The notes beneath the pieces are model-generated. The model saw nothing but the letters and a program-made list of their open reading frames with translations. It searched no databases and was not told where the DNA came from. A DNA stretch of 64,000 nt, from positions 62,001-126,000 of the forward strand of contig JAFTKC010000019.1 of the NCBI GenBank assembly GCA_017456055.1, read 5' to 3'. The DNA is from Clostridia bacterium. GTDB lineage: Bacteria; Bacillota; Clostridia; Christensenellales; Borkfalkiaceae. Both the position numbers and the translations under genes were made by a program. Position 1 is the stretch's first letter. Each line of letters opens with the position of its first letter. Shown here in pieces: positions 1-7,685 of the stretch.

Positions 1-474
1 TCGAGTATGGATATAATTCCCGCCTCGAGATATTTTGAATATATAGTGCTTAACTATCCCGAAGATATATCAGAACTTGCCACCGAACTTTTATCTAAGA
101 GGGCCGACCAAGTAAAAGACTTAATTTTAAGTCAATTTGCCGACTTAGACGATATTAAAAAAGAAAGATTTTGCGAAGTTTTATCATACGCAAGTAAAGA
201 CGATAAAGTATTCGATTTATTGGTGTTAGAATTTGCAAGAAACAAAAAGAAAGCGTATATTTACGCAGGGTATTTGGCAAGATACGGCGACGAAAGAGCA
301 TTGCCTTTCTTACTTAAAGCAATAGAAGATGAAAAGATTACCTATTCTGATTTTGAAGAGATAAGATTTGCTATCGAGGCTTTGGGTGGAGAATATACAA
401 AAGAACGAGATTTTACTAAGGATTTAAGTTATAAAAAGATAAAGGGTGAAGAAAAATCTGTTAAAGAGAGTTAA
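1..474 (+). CDS. Helical-repeat (HEAT-like) protein, 5' truncated by window edge
   Basis: The frame is open from base 1 and closes with TAA at 472-474, so at least 157 residues are visible and the gene probably begins before the window. An internal ATG at 7 has no ribosome binding site in the few bases available. The protein is acidic and mostly helical. Pairs of amphipathic helices (for example around RYGDERALPFLLKAIED) resemble HEAT/PBS-lyase repeats, in which loss of one unit at a time is scored along an alpha-solenoid. I do not recognise an enzyme motif, signal peptide or membrane segment. A scaffold role is inference only. Confidence 0.6.
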   Translation, partial: SSMDIIPASRYFEYIVLNYPEDISELATELLSKRADQVKDLILSQFADLDDIKKERFCEVLSYASKDDKVFDLLVLEFARNKKKAYIYAGYLARYGDERALPFLLKAIEDEKITYSDFEEIRFAIEALGGEYTKERDFTKDLSYKKIKGEEKSVKES

Positions 475-532
475 AACTGAATAAAAAAAGAGAAAAGGGC
501 AAAATTAAGAGTATAATAAAAAGGAGAAAATT

Positions 533-655
533 ATGTCTAAGACGAAAAAATCCAAAATAAAAAAACTCACGGAAGAAGAATATAATCAATATTTAATGGC
601 CCTAAAAGACGAAGTTCCCCCTGAAATAATAAGGGAAACTGAGGGAAAAGAATAG
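533..655 (+). CDS. Small charged protein, 40 aa
   Basis: An ATG at 533 follows a good ribosome binding site (AAGGAG, 521-526) and opens a 40-codon frame ending with TAG at 653-655. The N-terminal dozen residues are strongly basic (MSKTKKSKIKKL) and the remainder is acidic and helical (TEEEYNQYLMALKDE, then EIIRETEGKE). There is no membrane segment. It lies 58 bases after the helical-repeat gene and just before a hairpin with a T-run, so the two may share a transcript. I do not recognise a family. The ribosome binding site and the amino-acid pattern support it being real. Confidence 0.5.
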   Translation: MSKTKKSKIKKLTEEEYNQYLMALKDEVPPEIIRETEGKE

Positions 656-679
656 AATATAATCTATAAAAAATAAAAG

Positions 680-717
680 AGCAAAAAAGTTTAGAAAAAA
701 TTTTTTTGCTTTTTTTA
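680..717 (+). terminator. Probable intrinsic terminator after the 40-aa gene
   Basis: AGCAAAAAA (680-688) pairs with TTTTTTTGCT (701-710) and is followed by a T-run. The stem is A/T-rich and so weak. It sits immediately before the -35 box of the next promoter. Confidence 0.5.
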
Positions 718-746
718 TTGCAATAGAGCGGTAAAAGTTGTATAAT
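718..746 (+). promoter_or_regulatory. Sigma-A-type promoter of the acetyltransferase gene
   Basis: TTGCAA (718-723), 17 bp, TATAAT (741-746). The predicted start of transcription is near 753, which gives a short leader ending at the ATG at 790. Confidence 0.7.
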
Positions 747-789
747 GGGAAAGTGTTATTTTTCACTTTTAGGAAAAAGGAGATTATTG

Positions 790-1926
790 ATGATTGAAAT
801 AAAAGAGGTAAAGAGTGCAAAGGATATAAAAGCGTTTGCCACTTTTCCAGTTAAATTATATAAGGATTGCCCGTATTACGTTCCGTCTATTCGTTCAGAC
901 GAAATGACGACTTTTGATAAAGAGAAAAACACGGGTTTAATTGGCAATGAGATAAAAGGCTTTTTGGCATATAAAGATGGAAAACTCGTAGGAAGAATTG
1001 CAGGAATCTTAAACGAGAACGAAAATAAAAACGCTACCGAAAAGATGGTTAGGTTTTCTAGAATTGAGTGTATCGACGATATAGAAGTTTTTAAGGCGCT
1101 TTTAGGTGCAGTAGAAAGATACGGCAAGGAAAACGGCGCGGAAATTATTCACGGACCTTGGGGCTTTAACGACCAAGATAGAGAGGGTATGCTTACTTGG
1201 GGCTTTGATAAGAGAAGCACCTACGCAACCAATTACTATTACGAATATTTTCATAAGCGTTTAGAAGAACTTGGTTTTGAAGACGAGTCTAAATGGGTAG
1301 AGAGAAGTTTTACTATACCTAAAGAGCCGTATGAGAGAATAGAGCGTTTTGCCGAAAGAGTGAAAAAGAAATATCAATTGGTAGACGTGGCGGACACCAT
1401 GAAAGTTAAAGAAATAATAAAGCGTTATGGTGTTAAACTTTTCGATACGGTAAATGAGGCGTACGGTCATTTGGACGGCTACGTTCCAGTAGAAGGAAGG
1501 ATGAGAGACGGCGTTTTAGAACAGTTTGGAACTATTGTAAACCCAAGATACATAAGTATTTTAGTAGATAAAAACGACGAGGTTGCAGCGCTAGGCGTGT
1601 GTTTGCCGTCTATTTGCGATGCGTTAATTAAGAGTAGGGGTAAACTCTTCCCGTTCGGGTTTATAGGAGTGCTTAAATCAGTAAGCAAACCTAAAGAACT
1701 TGAAATGGCGCTTATCGGCGTAAAGAAGGAATATAAAAATTTAGGTCTAAACGCCTTAGTTATTGCAAGAATTCAAAAAAATATAGTAGAGGACGGCGTT
1801 GAAGGTATAGAATCTAACCCAATGTTAGAATCAAATTTTGATATTCAACAACAATGGAAATTCGCTGAAAACGAAATTATTAAGAAAAGACAAACCTACA
1901 AGAAAAAGATTGGAAGTTTACTATAA
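790..1926 (+). CDS. YghO-like GNAT-type acetyltransferase family protein
   Basis: A 378-residue protein of the YghO-like family, distantly related to GNAT N-acetyltransferases; the substrate is unknown. The N-terminus (IEIKEVKSAKDIKAFATFP, then LYKDCPYYVP) matches the family opening. The C-terminal half carries the acyl-CoA-fold region, with GVKKEYKNLGLNALVI as the likely pantetheine-binding turn. I chose ATG 790 because AAAAAGGAG lies just upstream; the earlier in-frame ATG at 745 overlaps the -10 box and cannot be on the transcript. The gene is monocistronic, between its own promoter (718-746) and terminator (1934-1967). Cytosolic, with no signal peptide. Confidence 0.75.
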   Translation: MIEIKEVKSAKDIKAFATFPVKLYKDCPYYVPSIRSDEMTTFDKEKNTGLIGNEIKGFLAYKDGKLVGRIAGILNENENKNATEKMVRFSRIECIDDIEVFKALLGAVERYGKENGAEIIHGPWGFNDQDREGMLTWGFDKRSTYATNYYYEYFHKRLEELGFEDESKWVERSFTIPKEPYERIERFAERVKKKYQLVDVADTMKVKEIIKRYGVKLFDTVNEAYGHLDGYVPVEGRMRDGVLEQFGTIVNPRYISILVDKNDEVAALGVCLPSICDALIKSRGKLFPFGFIGVLKSVSKPKELEMALIGVKKEYKNLGLNALVIARIQKNIVEDGVEGIESNPMLESNFDIQQQWKFAENEIIKKRQTYKKKIGSLL

Positions 1927-1933
1927 AAACACG

Positions 1934-1967
1934 AAAGAACTCTTTAAGTTAAAAGAGTTCTTTTTTT
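1934..1967 (+). terminator. Intrinsic terminator of the acetyltransferase gene
   Basis: AAAGAACTCTTT, a short loop, then AAAGAGTTCTTT followed by a run of Ts. The stem is perfect. Confidence 0.85.
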
Positions 1968-1988
1968 TGTTAAAATTATTAAAATTTC

Positions 1989-2017
1989 TTGTAATAATAA
2001 AGCATATATGGTATAAT
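1989..2017 (+). promoter_or_regulatory. Promoter of the rnc-smc-ftsY unit
   Basis: TTGTAA (1989-1994), 17 bp, TATAAT (2012-2017). This is the only promoter-like sequence between the preceding terminator and rnc. Confidence 0.7.
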
Positions 2018-2076
2018 AGACTAAGTTGGAATACTATATATGCCAAAAAATTATTAAAGAGAAGGAAAAGGGTTAG

Positions 2077-2784
2077 ATGATATTCGATATTTCTGCGATT
2101 GAGAGCAAAATAGGATATTCGTTTAAGGATAAAATGCTACTTAGAAAGTGTTTTACCCACTCTTCCTATTCTAACGAACACGGTGGAGAAAACAACGAGA
2201 TTTTAGAGTTTTTTGGCGATTCTATTATGGAATTTATCGTCACCGAGCATTTGTTTAACAACGCTTATGGTGACGAAGGGGCACTAACAAAAAAGAGAAT
2301 AGAAATGGTTTCTAGAGATCCGTTGGCAGTCGCCGTAAAAAAACTAGGAATTTTAGAATATATGCTTTTAGGTAGGGGGCTAGAAAAGAGATTAGACGAA
2401 GACGTAAAGTTAATTTCTAGTCTATATGAATCTATCGTTGCTGGAATATATCTAGATGGTGGAATAAGACCTGTAAAGACCTTTATAAAGAAAACGCTAA
2501 TAAAAGATTTTGAGTTAAAGCATAAAAACGATAAAAAAGAAAAGGTCGTTTCGGATGCAAAGAATCTTTTTCAAGAGTACGTGCAAAAGAGAAAGATGGG
2601 TAGTATATCCTATCAAACCTTATCGGTGCAAGGCCCTGCACATTTGCCAGAGTTTCGCGTAGCGGCGCTATTAAATGGACAAAGGCTTGCAGAAGCAAAG
2701 GGAAAATCAAAAAAAGAGGCCGAAAAGTTATCGGCGGAAAAAGCGCTTAAATTACTAATAAAACAGGAAGGTAAACACAAGTGA
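2077..2784 (+). CDS. rnc: Ribonuclease III
   Basis: Cuts double-stranded RNA, including the stems that flank rRNA precursors. The 235 residues contain the catalytic RNase III domain first, with the signature NEILEFFGDSIMEF at about 41-54, in which the glutamates and aspartate bind Mg. The double-stranded-RNA-binding domain follows from about residue 162 (KNLFQEYVQKRKMG to SKKEAEKLSAEKAL). The length is normal for the family. ATG 2077 has a purine-rich site (AAGGAAAAGGG) upstream. The stop overlaps the GTG start of smc by four bases, implying translational coupling. The usual upstream partners plsX and acpP are absent here. Confidence 0.95.
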   Translation: MIFDISAIESKIGYSFKDKMLLRKCFTHSSYSNEHGGENNEILEFFGDSIMEFIVTEHLFNNAYGDEGALTKKRIEMVSRDPLAVAVKKLGILEYMLLGRGLEKRLDEDVKLISSLYESIVAGIYLDGGIRPVKTFIKKTLIKDFELKHKNDKKEKVVSDAKNLFQEYVQKRKMGSISYQTLSVQGPAHLPEFRVAALLNGQRLAEAKGKSKKEAEKLSAEKALKLLIKQEGKHK

Positions 2785-5700
2785 ATTTCGAGAAAGTAGA
2801 ATTATACGGATTTAAATCGTTTGCAGATAAAGCCGAAATCAAGTTTGGAGATGGAATAACGGGTATAGTAGGTCCAAACGGATGTGGAAAGAGCAACGTT
2901 GCCGACGCAATTAGATGGGTATTAGGTGAACAATCGGTTAAGTCGCTACGTGGTTCATCAATGCAAGACGTAATATTTTCGGGAACGCAAAATAGAAAAT
3001 CACTATCATATTGCGAAGTTTCTTTGTATTTTGACAACTCCTCGAGAATGTTTTCACTTGACTATAACGAAGTTATCATTACGAGAAAATTATATAGAAG
3101 CAACGAGAGTGAATATTTTATCAATAAGCAACCTGCAAGATTAAAAGATATTATAGACCTTCTTCACGAGTGTGGAATAGGTAAAGAGGGCTATACTATC
3201 ATTGGTCAAGGTAAAGTAGAAGAAATAATGTCTGCTAAAGCAGAAGATAGACGCTTAATCTTTGAAGAAGCAACGGGTATTGCAAAATTTAAGGCAAGAA
3301 AGAACGAGTCTGAAAGAAAATTAGAAAGAACTCACGAAAACCTAGTTAGATACTCGGATATTTTGAGCGAGATAGAAAACCAACTCGGGCCACTTGAAAA
3401 ACAAGCGGAAAAAGCAAAAGAGTTTAACGAGTTGAGCCAAGAATTAAAGCACCACGAATTAAACGTTTATATTGCAAAGGTTGAAGGGGTTGCGCAAGCC
3501 AAAGAAAAAGTTAACGTAAAGATTAAAGGCTTAGAAGAAGAAATTTCACTTAGACAAAGTGAATACGACAAATCCCAAAGAGAGTACGAAAGCATTTTCT
3601 CCGATATTGAAAAAGCCGACCAAAAATTAAGAGAATTAAACGATAAACTCTTAGAAAAGCGTATCAACATGGAAAAATCTTCTGGAGCAAACAAGTTGTT
3701 CTCGGAAAAAATCAATTTTATGCTCAATCAAATCGAGCGCTCTAAAGGCGAGATTGAAGAAGATTTAAGGTTAATAGAGCAAAGTGAAAAGGCGATAGAA
3801 GTTAATGGGGAAGAACTTAAAAACGCACAAGCGAAGTTAAAAGAACTAAACGCTAAGGCAGAAGAACTAAGCAAGCGTTTCTTGGTCGTTTCTAATAAGA
3901 TTTCGGTAGGCGAAGAACTAGCGACGGCAAGTCAAAAGAAGATTATCGAATCTATAGAATCTCTATCGGATTTTAAACTTAATAAGGGCGCTAGAAGCGT
4001 AGAACTTACTAGTCTTCAAGAAAAACTTAAAGAGATAGAAGATAAAATTGAAAAGTTGTCGTTTAGTAGAGAAGAACTTTTCAACGCAAAAGAAAAGAGC
4101 GATAAAAAAATAGACGAACTTGATCGCTCAGTGTTCGATTTTAAGAACAAGATTTCCGAAAAGGAAGATGAAGTTCGCGCCTCAAACGAAGAGGAAGCTC
4201 AAATAGAGAATAAGATTTATAATCTTAACTCGGTTATTACTTCTTTGGTGACGAAGGATAACTTTTATCGTGGATTAAAAGAAAATTACGAGGGATATTC
4301 GTTTGCCGTAAAACAACTTTTAAGCAAGGCAAAAACTGATAAAAATATCGGTTCTAAGGTAAAAGGCGTGGTTGCTGAACTAATTAGAAGCGATAAAAAA
4401 TACGACGTTGCGCTTGAAACGGCGCTAGGTGCAAGTGCTCAAAACGTTGTCACTAAAGACACGGACGACGCAAAATACTTAATTCAGTATTTAAAAGAAA
4501 ACAAGATGGGAAGATTAACTTTCCTTCCGTTAACGTCTGTTAAACCGAGAGTGCAAAATCAAGAGGTAAGTTTGGCCTTAAAGGAACAAGGTGCTCTAGG
4601 TGTAGCAAATAAGATAGTTTCATACGACGCTGAGTACGAAAACGTCATTTCAAATTTACTCGGCAACACTTTGATAGTAGACACTATTGAAAACGCAACC
4701 AAAATAGCAAACAAATTCCGTTTTGCATTTAAAATAGTCACTCTTGACGGCGACGTTTTCTCAACTCAAGGCGCAATGACCGGTGGTTCTAGAAGAACGG
4801 ACGTAGTTGGGCTTCTTTCGGCTGATAGAAAAATTGAGGATAACCAAGAAGAACTTAACAAAAAACGTGCCGAAATGGTAGAACTTAAAAAGCAAAAGGA
4901 AGAAATAAACGGTAAGCGTGACAAAGCGCTCGACGAATTAGGAATGCTAAACGACGTTTATAACGGCAAGCGTCAAGAATTAGTATTAGAGAGAGAAAAA
5001 CAAGCGACTACCGAAAAATCTTTATCCGAAATTGGTAGAGAAATCGAGGCTACTGAAACGGTTAGAAGCGAACTTGTGGAGAGAATAAACGTTCTCTCTG
5101 CCGAAATGGAAAACATCTCGGTAGGTGGACAAAAACTTGAAAAGGATAGAACGGACGCAACTATTAGCGCAGATAAGCAACAACAAGAGTACGACGCGCT
5201 AAGAAAAGAGAGAGATTCTCTCAGCGAAAAAATTACGGAAATTCAAGTAGAAATTACTGAAATTAAAGCGAGCGTATCGGCTATTCAAAGCGATATCGAA
5301 AGGTTAAAAGAAACCAAGGAAAGCGCTCAAAACTCTATTAGAGATTTGAAAAAGAGTATTGAAGGCGCAGAGGGTATTATAGAAGATTTACGCTTGCAAC
5401 AAGAAAAAGTTTCCTTCTCGAAAGAAGAGCAAGACCAAGTAAATGCTTTGAGAGATGAAATCGACGGCATAGAAGTTTACAAAAAAGAACGTCGAGAAAG
5501 GTTAGAAAAGAATAGCCAAAAGAAAGAGCAATTAAACGAAGAAATAGTAAATCTTTCTGAAAAAAGGCACGCTGAAGAAATTAATCTAACTAAGATTGAC
5601 TCTGATTTAGAGCACATGGGCGAGAGTATTTTTGAGAACTATCAAGAAGACTACGAATCGGCTCAAAAATATCGTGAAGAGGGATACGACGCTAAATTTG

Positions 5701-6377
5701 GCGAAAGCGAAATTAGTAGAATTAGAAAACGTCGTTCTTCGCTCGGTGCAATCAACGCTTCTGCTATTGAAGATTGTCAAATTCTCAAGGGAAGATACGA
5801 GGAAATGACGGCTCAAAAAGAAGACCTTGAAAAAGCCGAAAAAGACCTTAAAGAAGCAATTGACAAGATTAAAGGCGAGATGCTTACTCAATTTGACCAA
5901 GGCTTTAATAAAATCAACCAAAACTTCCAAACTATATTTAAGGAATTATTTGGCGGTGGTAGAGCAATGCTTCAAATGGACTATTCTGAAACGGACGATA
6001 AACTAGAAGCAGGTGTAGAAATTATCGCCGAACCACCGGGAAAGAAACTTCAAAAACTTTCGCTTTTATCGGGTGGTGAAAAGGCGTTAACAGCAATTGC
6101 TATCTTATTTGCAATCTTAAAACTTCGCCCAATGCCTTTCTGTGTGCTTGACGAAGTTGAAGCAGCGCTTGACGAAGCCAACGTTGATAGATTTGCTAGA
6201 TATTTGCAAAAATTCAGCGAAAAGACTCAATTTATCGTTATCACCCACAAAAAGCCTACTATGGAAAGAGCAAACGCTCTCTTCGGTGTGACTATGCAAG
6301 AAAAGGGTGTAAGTAGATTGGTTTCGGTTAAACTTTCTGATATTGCCGAAATAGGTGACGGAGATATCGCCTTATAA
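2781..6377 (+). CDS. smc: Chromosome segregation ATPase SMC
   Basis: Condensin subunit that extrudes DNA loops, with ScpA and ScpB as partners (not in this window). The 1198 residues show the full architecture: the head N-lobe with Walker A (GPNGCGKS) at about 31-38, a long coiled coil, a hinge at about 505-680 with conserved glycines (GAMTGG), a return coiled coil, and the head C-lobe with signature LLSGGEKALTAIAILFA and Walker B FCVLDEVEAALDEAN near 1100-1150. The start is GTG, within the rnc stop, with AGGAAGG upstream. ftsY follows after 12 bases. The length is typical for bacterial SMC. Confidence 0.97.
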   Translation: MNFEKVELYGFKSFADKAEIKFGDGITGIVGPNGCGKSNVADAIRWVLGEQSVKSLRGSSMQDVIFSGTQNRKSLSYCEVSLYFDNSSRMFSLDYNEVIITRKLYRSNESEYFINKQPARLKDIIDLLHECGIGKEGYTIIGQGKVEEIMSAKAEDRRLIFEEATGIAKFKARKNESERKLERTHENLVRYSDILSEIENQLGPLEKQAEKAKEFNELSQELKHHELNVYIAKVEGVAQAKEKVNVKIKGLEEEISLRQSEYDKSQREYESIFSDIEKADQKLRELNDKLLEKRINMEKSSGANKLFSEKINFMLNQIERSKGEIEEDLRLIEQSEKAIEVNGEELKNAQAKLKELNAKAEELSKRFLVVSNKISVGEELATASQKKIIESIESLSDFKLNKGARSVELTSLQEKLKEIEDKIEKLSFSREELFNAKEKSDKKIDELDRSVFDFKNKISEKEDEVRASNEEEAQIENKIYNLNSVITSLVTKDNFYRGLKENYEGYSFAVKQLLSKAKTDKNIGSKVKGVVAELIRSDKKYDVALETALGASAQNVVTKDTDDAKYLIQYLKENKMGRLTFLPLTSVKPRVQNQEVSLALKEQGALGVANKIVSYDAEYENVISNLLGNTLIVDTIENATKIANKFRFAFKIVTLDGDVFSTQGAMTGGSRRTDVVGLLSADRKIEDNQEELNKKRAEMVELKKQKEEINGKRDKALDELGMLNDVYNGKRQELVLEREKQATTEKSLSEIGREIEATETVRSELVERINVLSAEMENISVGGQKLEKDRTDATISADKQQQEYDALRKERDSLSEKITEIQVEITEIKASVSAIQSDIERLKETKESAQNSIRDLKKSIEGAEGIIEDLRLQQEKVSFSKEEQDQVNALRDEIDGIEVYKKERRERLEKNSQKKEQLNEEIVNLSEKRHAEEINLTKIDSDLEHMGESIFENYQEDYESAQKYREEGYDAKFGESEISRIRKRRSSLGAINASAIEDCQILKGRYEEMTAQKEDLEKAEKDLKEAIDKIKGEMLTQFDQGFNKINQNFQTIFKELFGGGRAMLQMDYSETDDKLEAGVEIIAEPPGKKLQKLSLLSGGEKALTAIAILFAILKLRPMPFCVLDEVEAALDEANVDRFARYLQKFSEKTQFIVITHKKPTMERANALFGVTMQEKGVSRLVSVKLSDIAEIGDGDIAL

Positions 6378-6389
6378 AAGGAATAAAAT

Positions 6390-7286
6390 ATGGGACTATT
6401 CAGTAAATTAAAAAGCGTACTATCAAAGACCAAAAACGGCTTAATGCAAAAACTTAACGACTTGTTTGCAAAAAACAAACTTGGCGAAGAGTTTTACGAA
6501 GATTTAGAAGATATTCTAATCTCTTCGGACGTTTCCGTTGCTACGACTATGGAGATAGTTGACGAGATAAGAGAAACAGCAATAAAAGAAAAGGTTAAAG
6601 ATAAAAATTACGTTATAGAACTATTAAAGAGTGAATTATACGACACGCTAAATTTTGCCGATCCTCTTGATATGAGTACGCCTTTAGTGTTAATGATAAT
6701 AGGTGTAAACGGAGTGGGAAAAACCACTTCGATTGGGAAACTTGCCAATAAATTTAAAAAAGAGGGAAAGTCGGTGACTATTGCTGCGGCGGATACTTTT
6801 AGAGCGGCAGCCGCCGATCAACTTTCCGTTTGGGCGGAAAGAGCAGGCGTTAGAATCGTTAAACACGCAGAGGGGTCAGACGCGTCTGCAGTAGTTTTCG
6901 ACGCGATAAGTTCAGTAAAAGCAAAAAAGACGGACGTTTTAATTATAGATACTGCCGGTAGACTTCACGTAAAAGTTAACCTAATGGAAGAACTTAAAAA
7001 AATAGATAGGGTTGTTAAGAGAGAATATCCCGAAGCAAACTATAAAAAACTTATAGTTTTAGATGCAACAACCGGTCAAAATTCCTCCAATCAAGTACAA
7101 GCGTTTAGTAAGGAAGTTGGCGTTGACGGAATAATATTAACAAAATTAGACGGAACGGCAAAAGGTGGCTTTATAATTTCACTTTCTTACGAATTAGAAG
7201 TTCCCGTAGTGTACGTTGGCGTCGGCGAGCAAGTTGACGATATCGAAGATTTTAACGCAAAGGAATTTATCGAAGCCCTATTTTAA
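6390..7286 (+). CDS. ftsY: Signal recognition particle receptor FtsY
   Basis: SRP receptor GTPase that pairs with Ffh at the membrane to hand over ribosome-nascent chains. The 298-residue protein is the compact form: it has the NG domain but no long acidic A domain. The GTPase motifs are G1 GVNGVGKTT at about 109-117, the DTFRAAAADQL insertion-box element, G3 DTAGRL, and G4 TKLDGTAKGG. It follows smc by 12 bases with a site at AAAAGGAA, and closes the rnc-smc-ftsY unit. No good terminator follows, only an inverted repeat at 7301-7322 that overlaps the next promoter. Confidence 0.96.
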   Translation: MGLFSKLKSVLSKTKNGLMQKLNDLFAKNKLGEEFYEDLEDILISSDVSVATTMEIVDEIRETAIKEKVKDKNYVIELLKSELYDTLNFADPLDMSTPLVLMIIGVNGVGKTTSIGKLANKFKKEGKSVTIAAADTFRAAAADQLSVWAERAGVRIVKHAEGSDASAVVFDAISSVKAKKTDVLIIDTAGRLHVKVNLMEELKKIDRVVKREYPEANYKKLIVLDATTGQNSSNQVQAFSKEVGVDGIILTKLDGTAKGGFIISLSYELEVPVVYVGVGEQVDDIEDFNAKEFIEALF

Positions 7287-7300
7287 GAAAAAATCAAAGG

Positions 7301-7322
7301 TGTCAAGAAAAAATGCTTGACA
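7301..7322. promoter_or_regulatory. Inverted repeat overlapping the -35 box of the ylxM-ffh promoter
   Basis: TGTCAAG (7301-7307), 8 bases, CTTGACA (7316-7322). The right arm contains the -35 hexamer TTGACA. It could be an operator or simply the 3' hairpin of ftsY; there is no T-run after it. Confidence 0.35.
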
Positions 7323-7345
7323 AGATTAAATTAAACGTTTATAAT
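7317..7345 (+). promoter_or_regulatory. Strong promoter of the ylxM-ffh operon
   Basis: Consensus TTGACA (7317-7322), 17 bp, TATAAT (7340-7345). Predicted transcription start is about 7352, so nearly the whole leader is the hairpin at 7349-7380. Confidence 0.85.
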
Positions 7346-7348
7346 ATC

Positions 7349-7384
7349 AAGGTGTAAAGCAAAAAAACTTTACACCTTTTGATT
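7349..7384 (+). promoter_or_regulatory. 5' leader hairpin directly before ylxM
   Basis: AAGGTGTAAAG (7349-7359) pairs with CTTTACACCTT (7368-7378), followed by TTTGATTT. The stem is perfect, and with transcription starting near 7352 it would form the very 5' end of the mRNA. It may stabilise the mRNA or act as an attenuator. The only Shine-Dalgarno-like bases (AAGGTG) lie in the left arm, 35 bases from the ATG. Confidence 0.55.
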
Positions 7385-7388
7385 TATT

Positions 7389-7685
7389 ATGGAAGAAGAT
7401 TTAGAATTCATTGAACTTTTTGAAATATATAAAGGGCTTTTAACTGAAAAGCAAAGGGAACTTTTTTCTTCAAGATATATCTACGATTTAACCTTAACTG
7501 AAATTGCCGAAGAAGACGGTGGAAGTAGACAAAACGTATTCGACGCAATTAAAAAGGTAAAGGCAAAACTAGTAGAGTACGAATCGGTTTTAGGGCTAAG
7601 GAGTAAATATTCGCAAATAAAAGAAGCGACGAGAGAAAAGGACCAAGAATTACACGAAAAAATTATAGAGATAATAGGTAGATAA
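7389..7685 (+). CDS. ylxM: YlxM/p13-like SRP-associated DNA-binding protein
   Basis: Family of small helix-turn-helix proteins encoded next to ffh and linked to the SRP pathway. The 98 residues include the family opening (ELFEIYKGLLTEKQRELF) and a sigma-70-region-4-like HTH (LTLTEIAEEDGGSRQNVFDAIKKV) at about 36-60. An in-frame TGA at 7380-7382 fixes the start at ATG 7389, yet no Shine-Dalgarno sequence lies at normal distance. The predicted leader is only about 37 bases and almost wholly a hairpin. The stop overlaps the ffh start codon by one base (TAATG). Confidence 0.9.
   Translation: MEEDLEFIELFEIYKGLLTEKQRELFSSRYIYDLTLTEIAEEDGGSRQNVFDAIKKVKAKLVEYESVLGLRSKYSQIKEATREKDQELHEKIIEIIGR

Noticed and set aside
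745..789. Longer N-terminus for the acetyltransferase
   Set aside because: The ATG at 745 overlaps the -10 box; ATG 790 has a good ribosome binding site and the family start.
602..820. Open frame on the minus strand over the small gene and promoter
   Set aside because: It is antisense to a better small gene and a promoter, has no ribosome binding site, and its sequence is low-complexity Phe/Leu from A-rich DNA.
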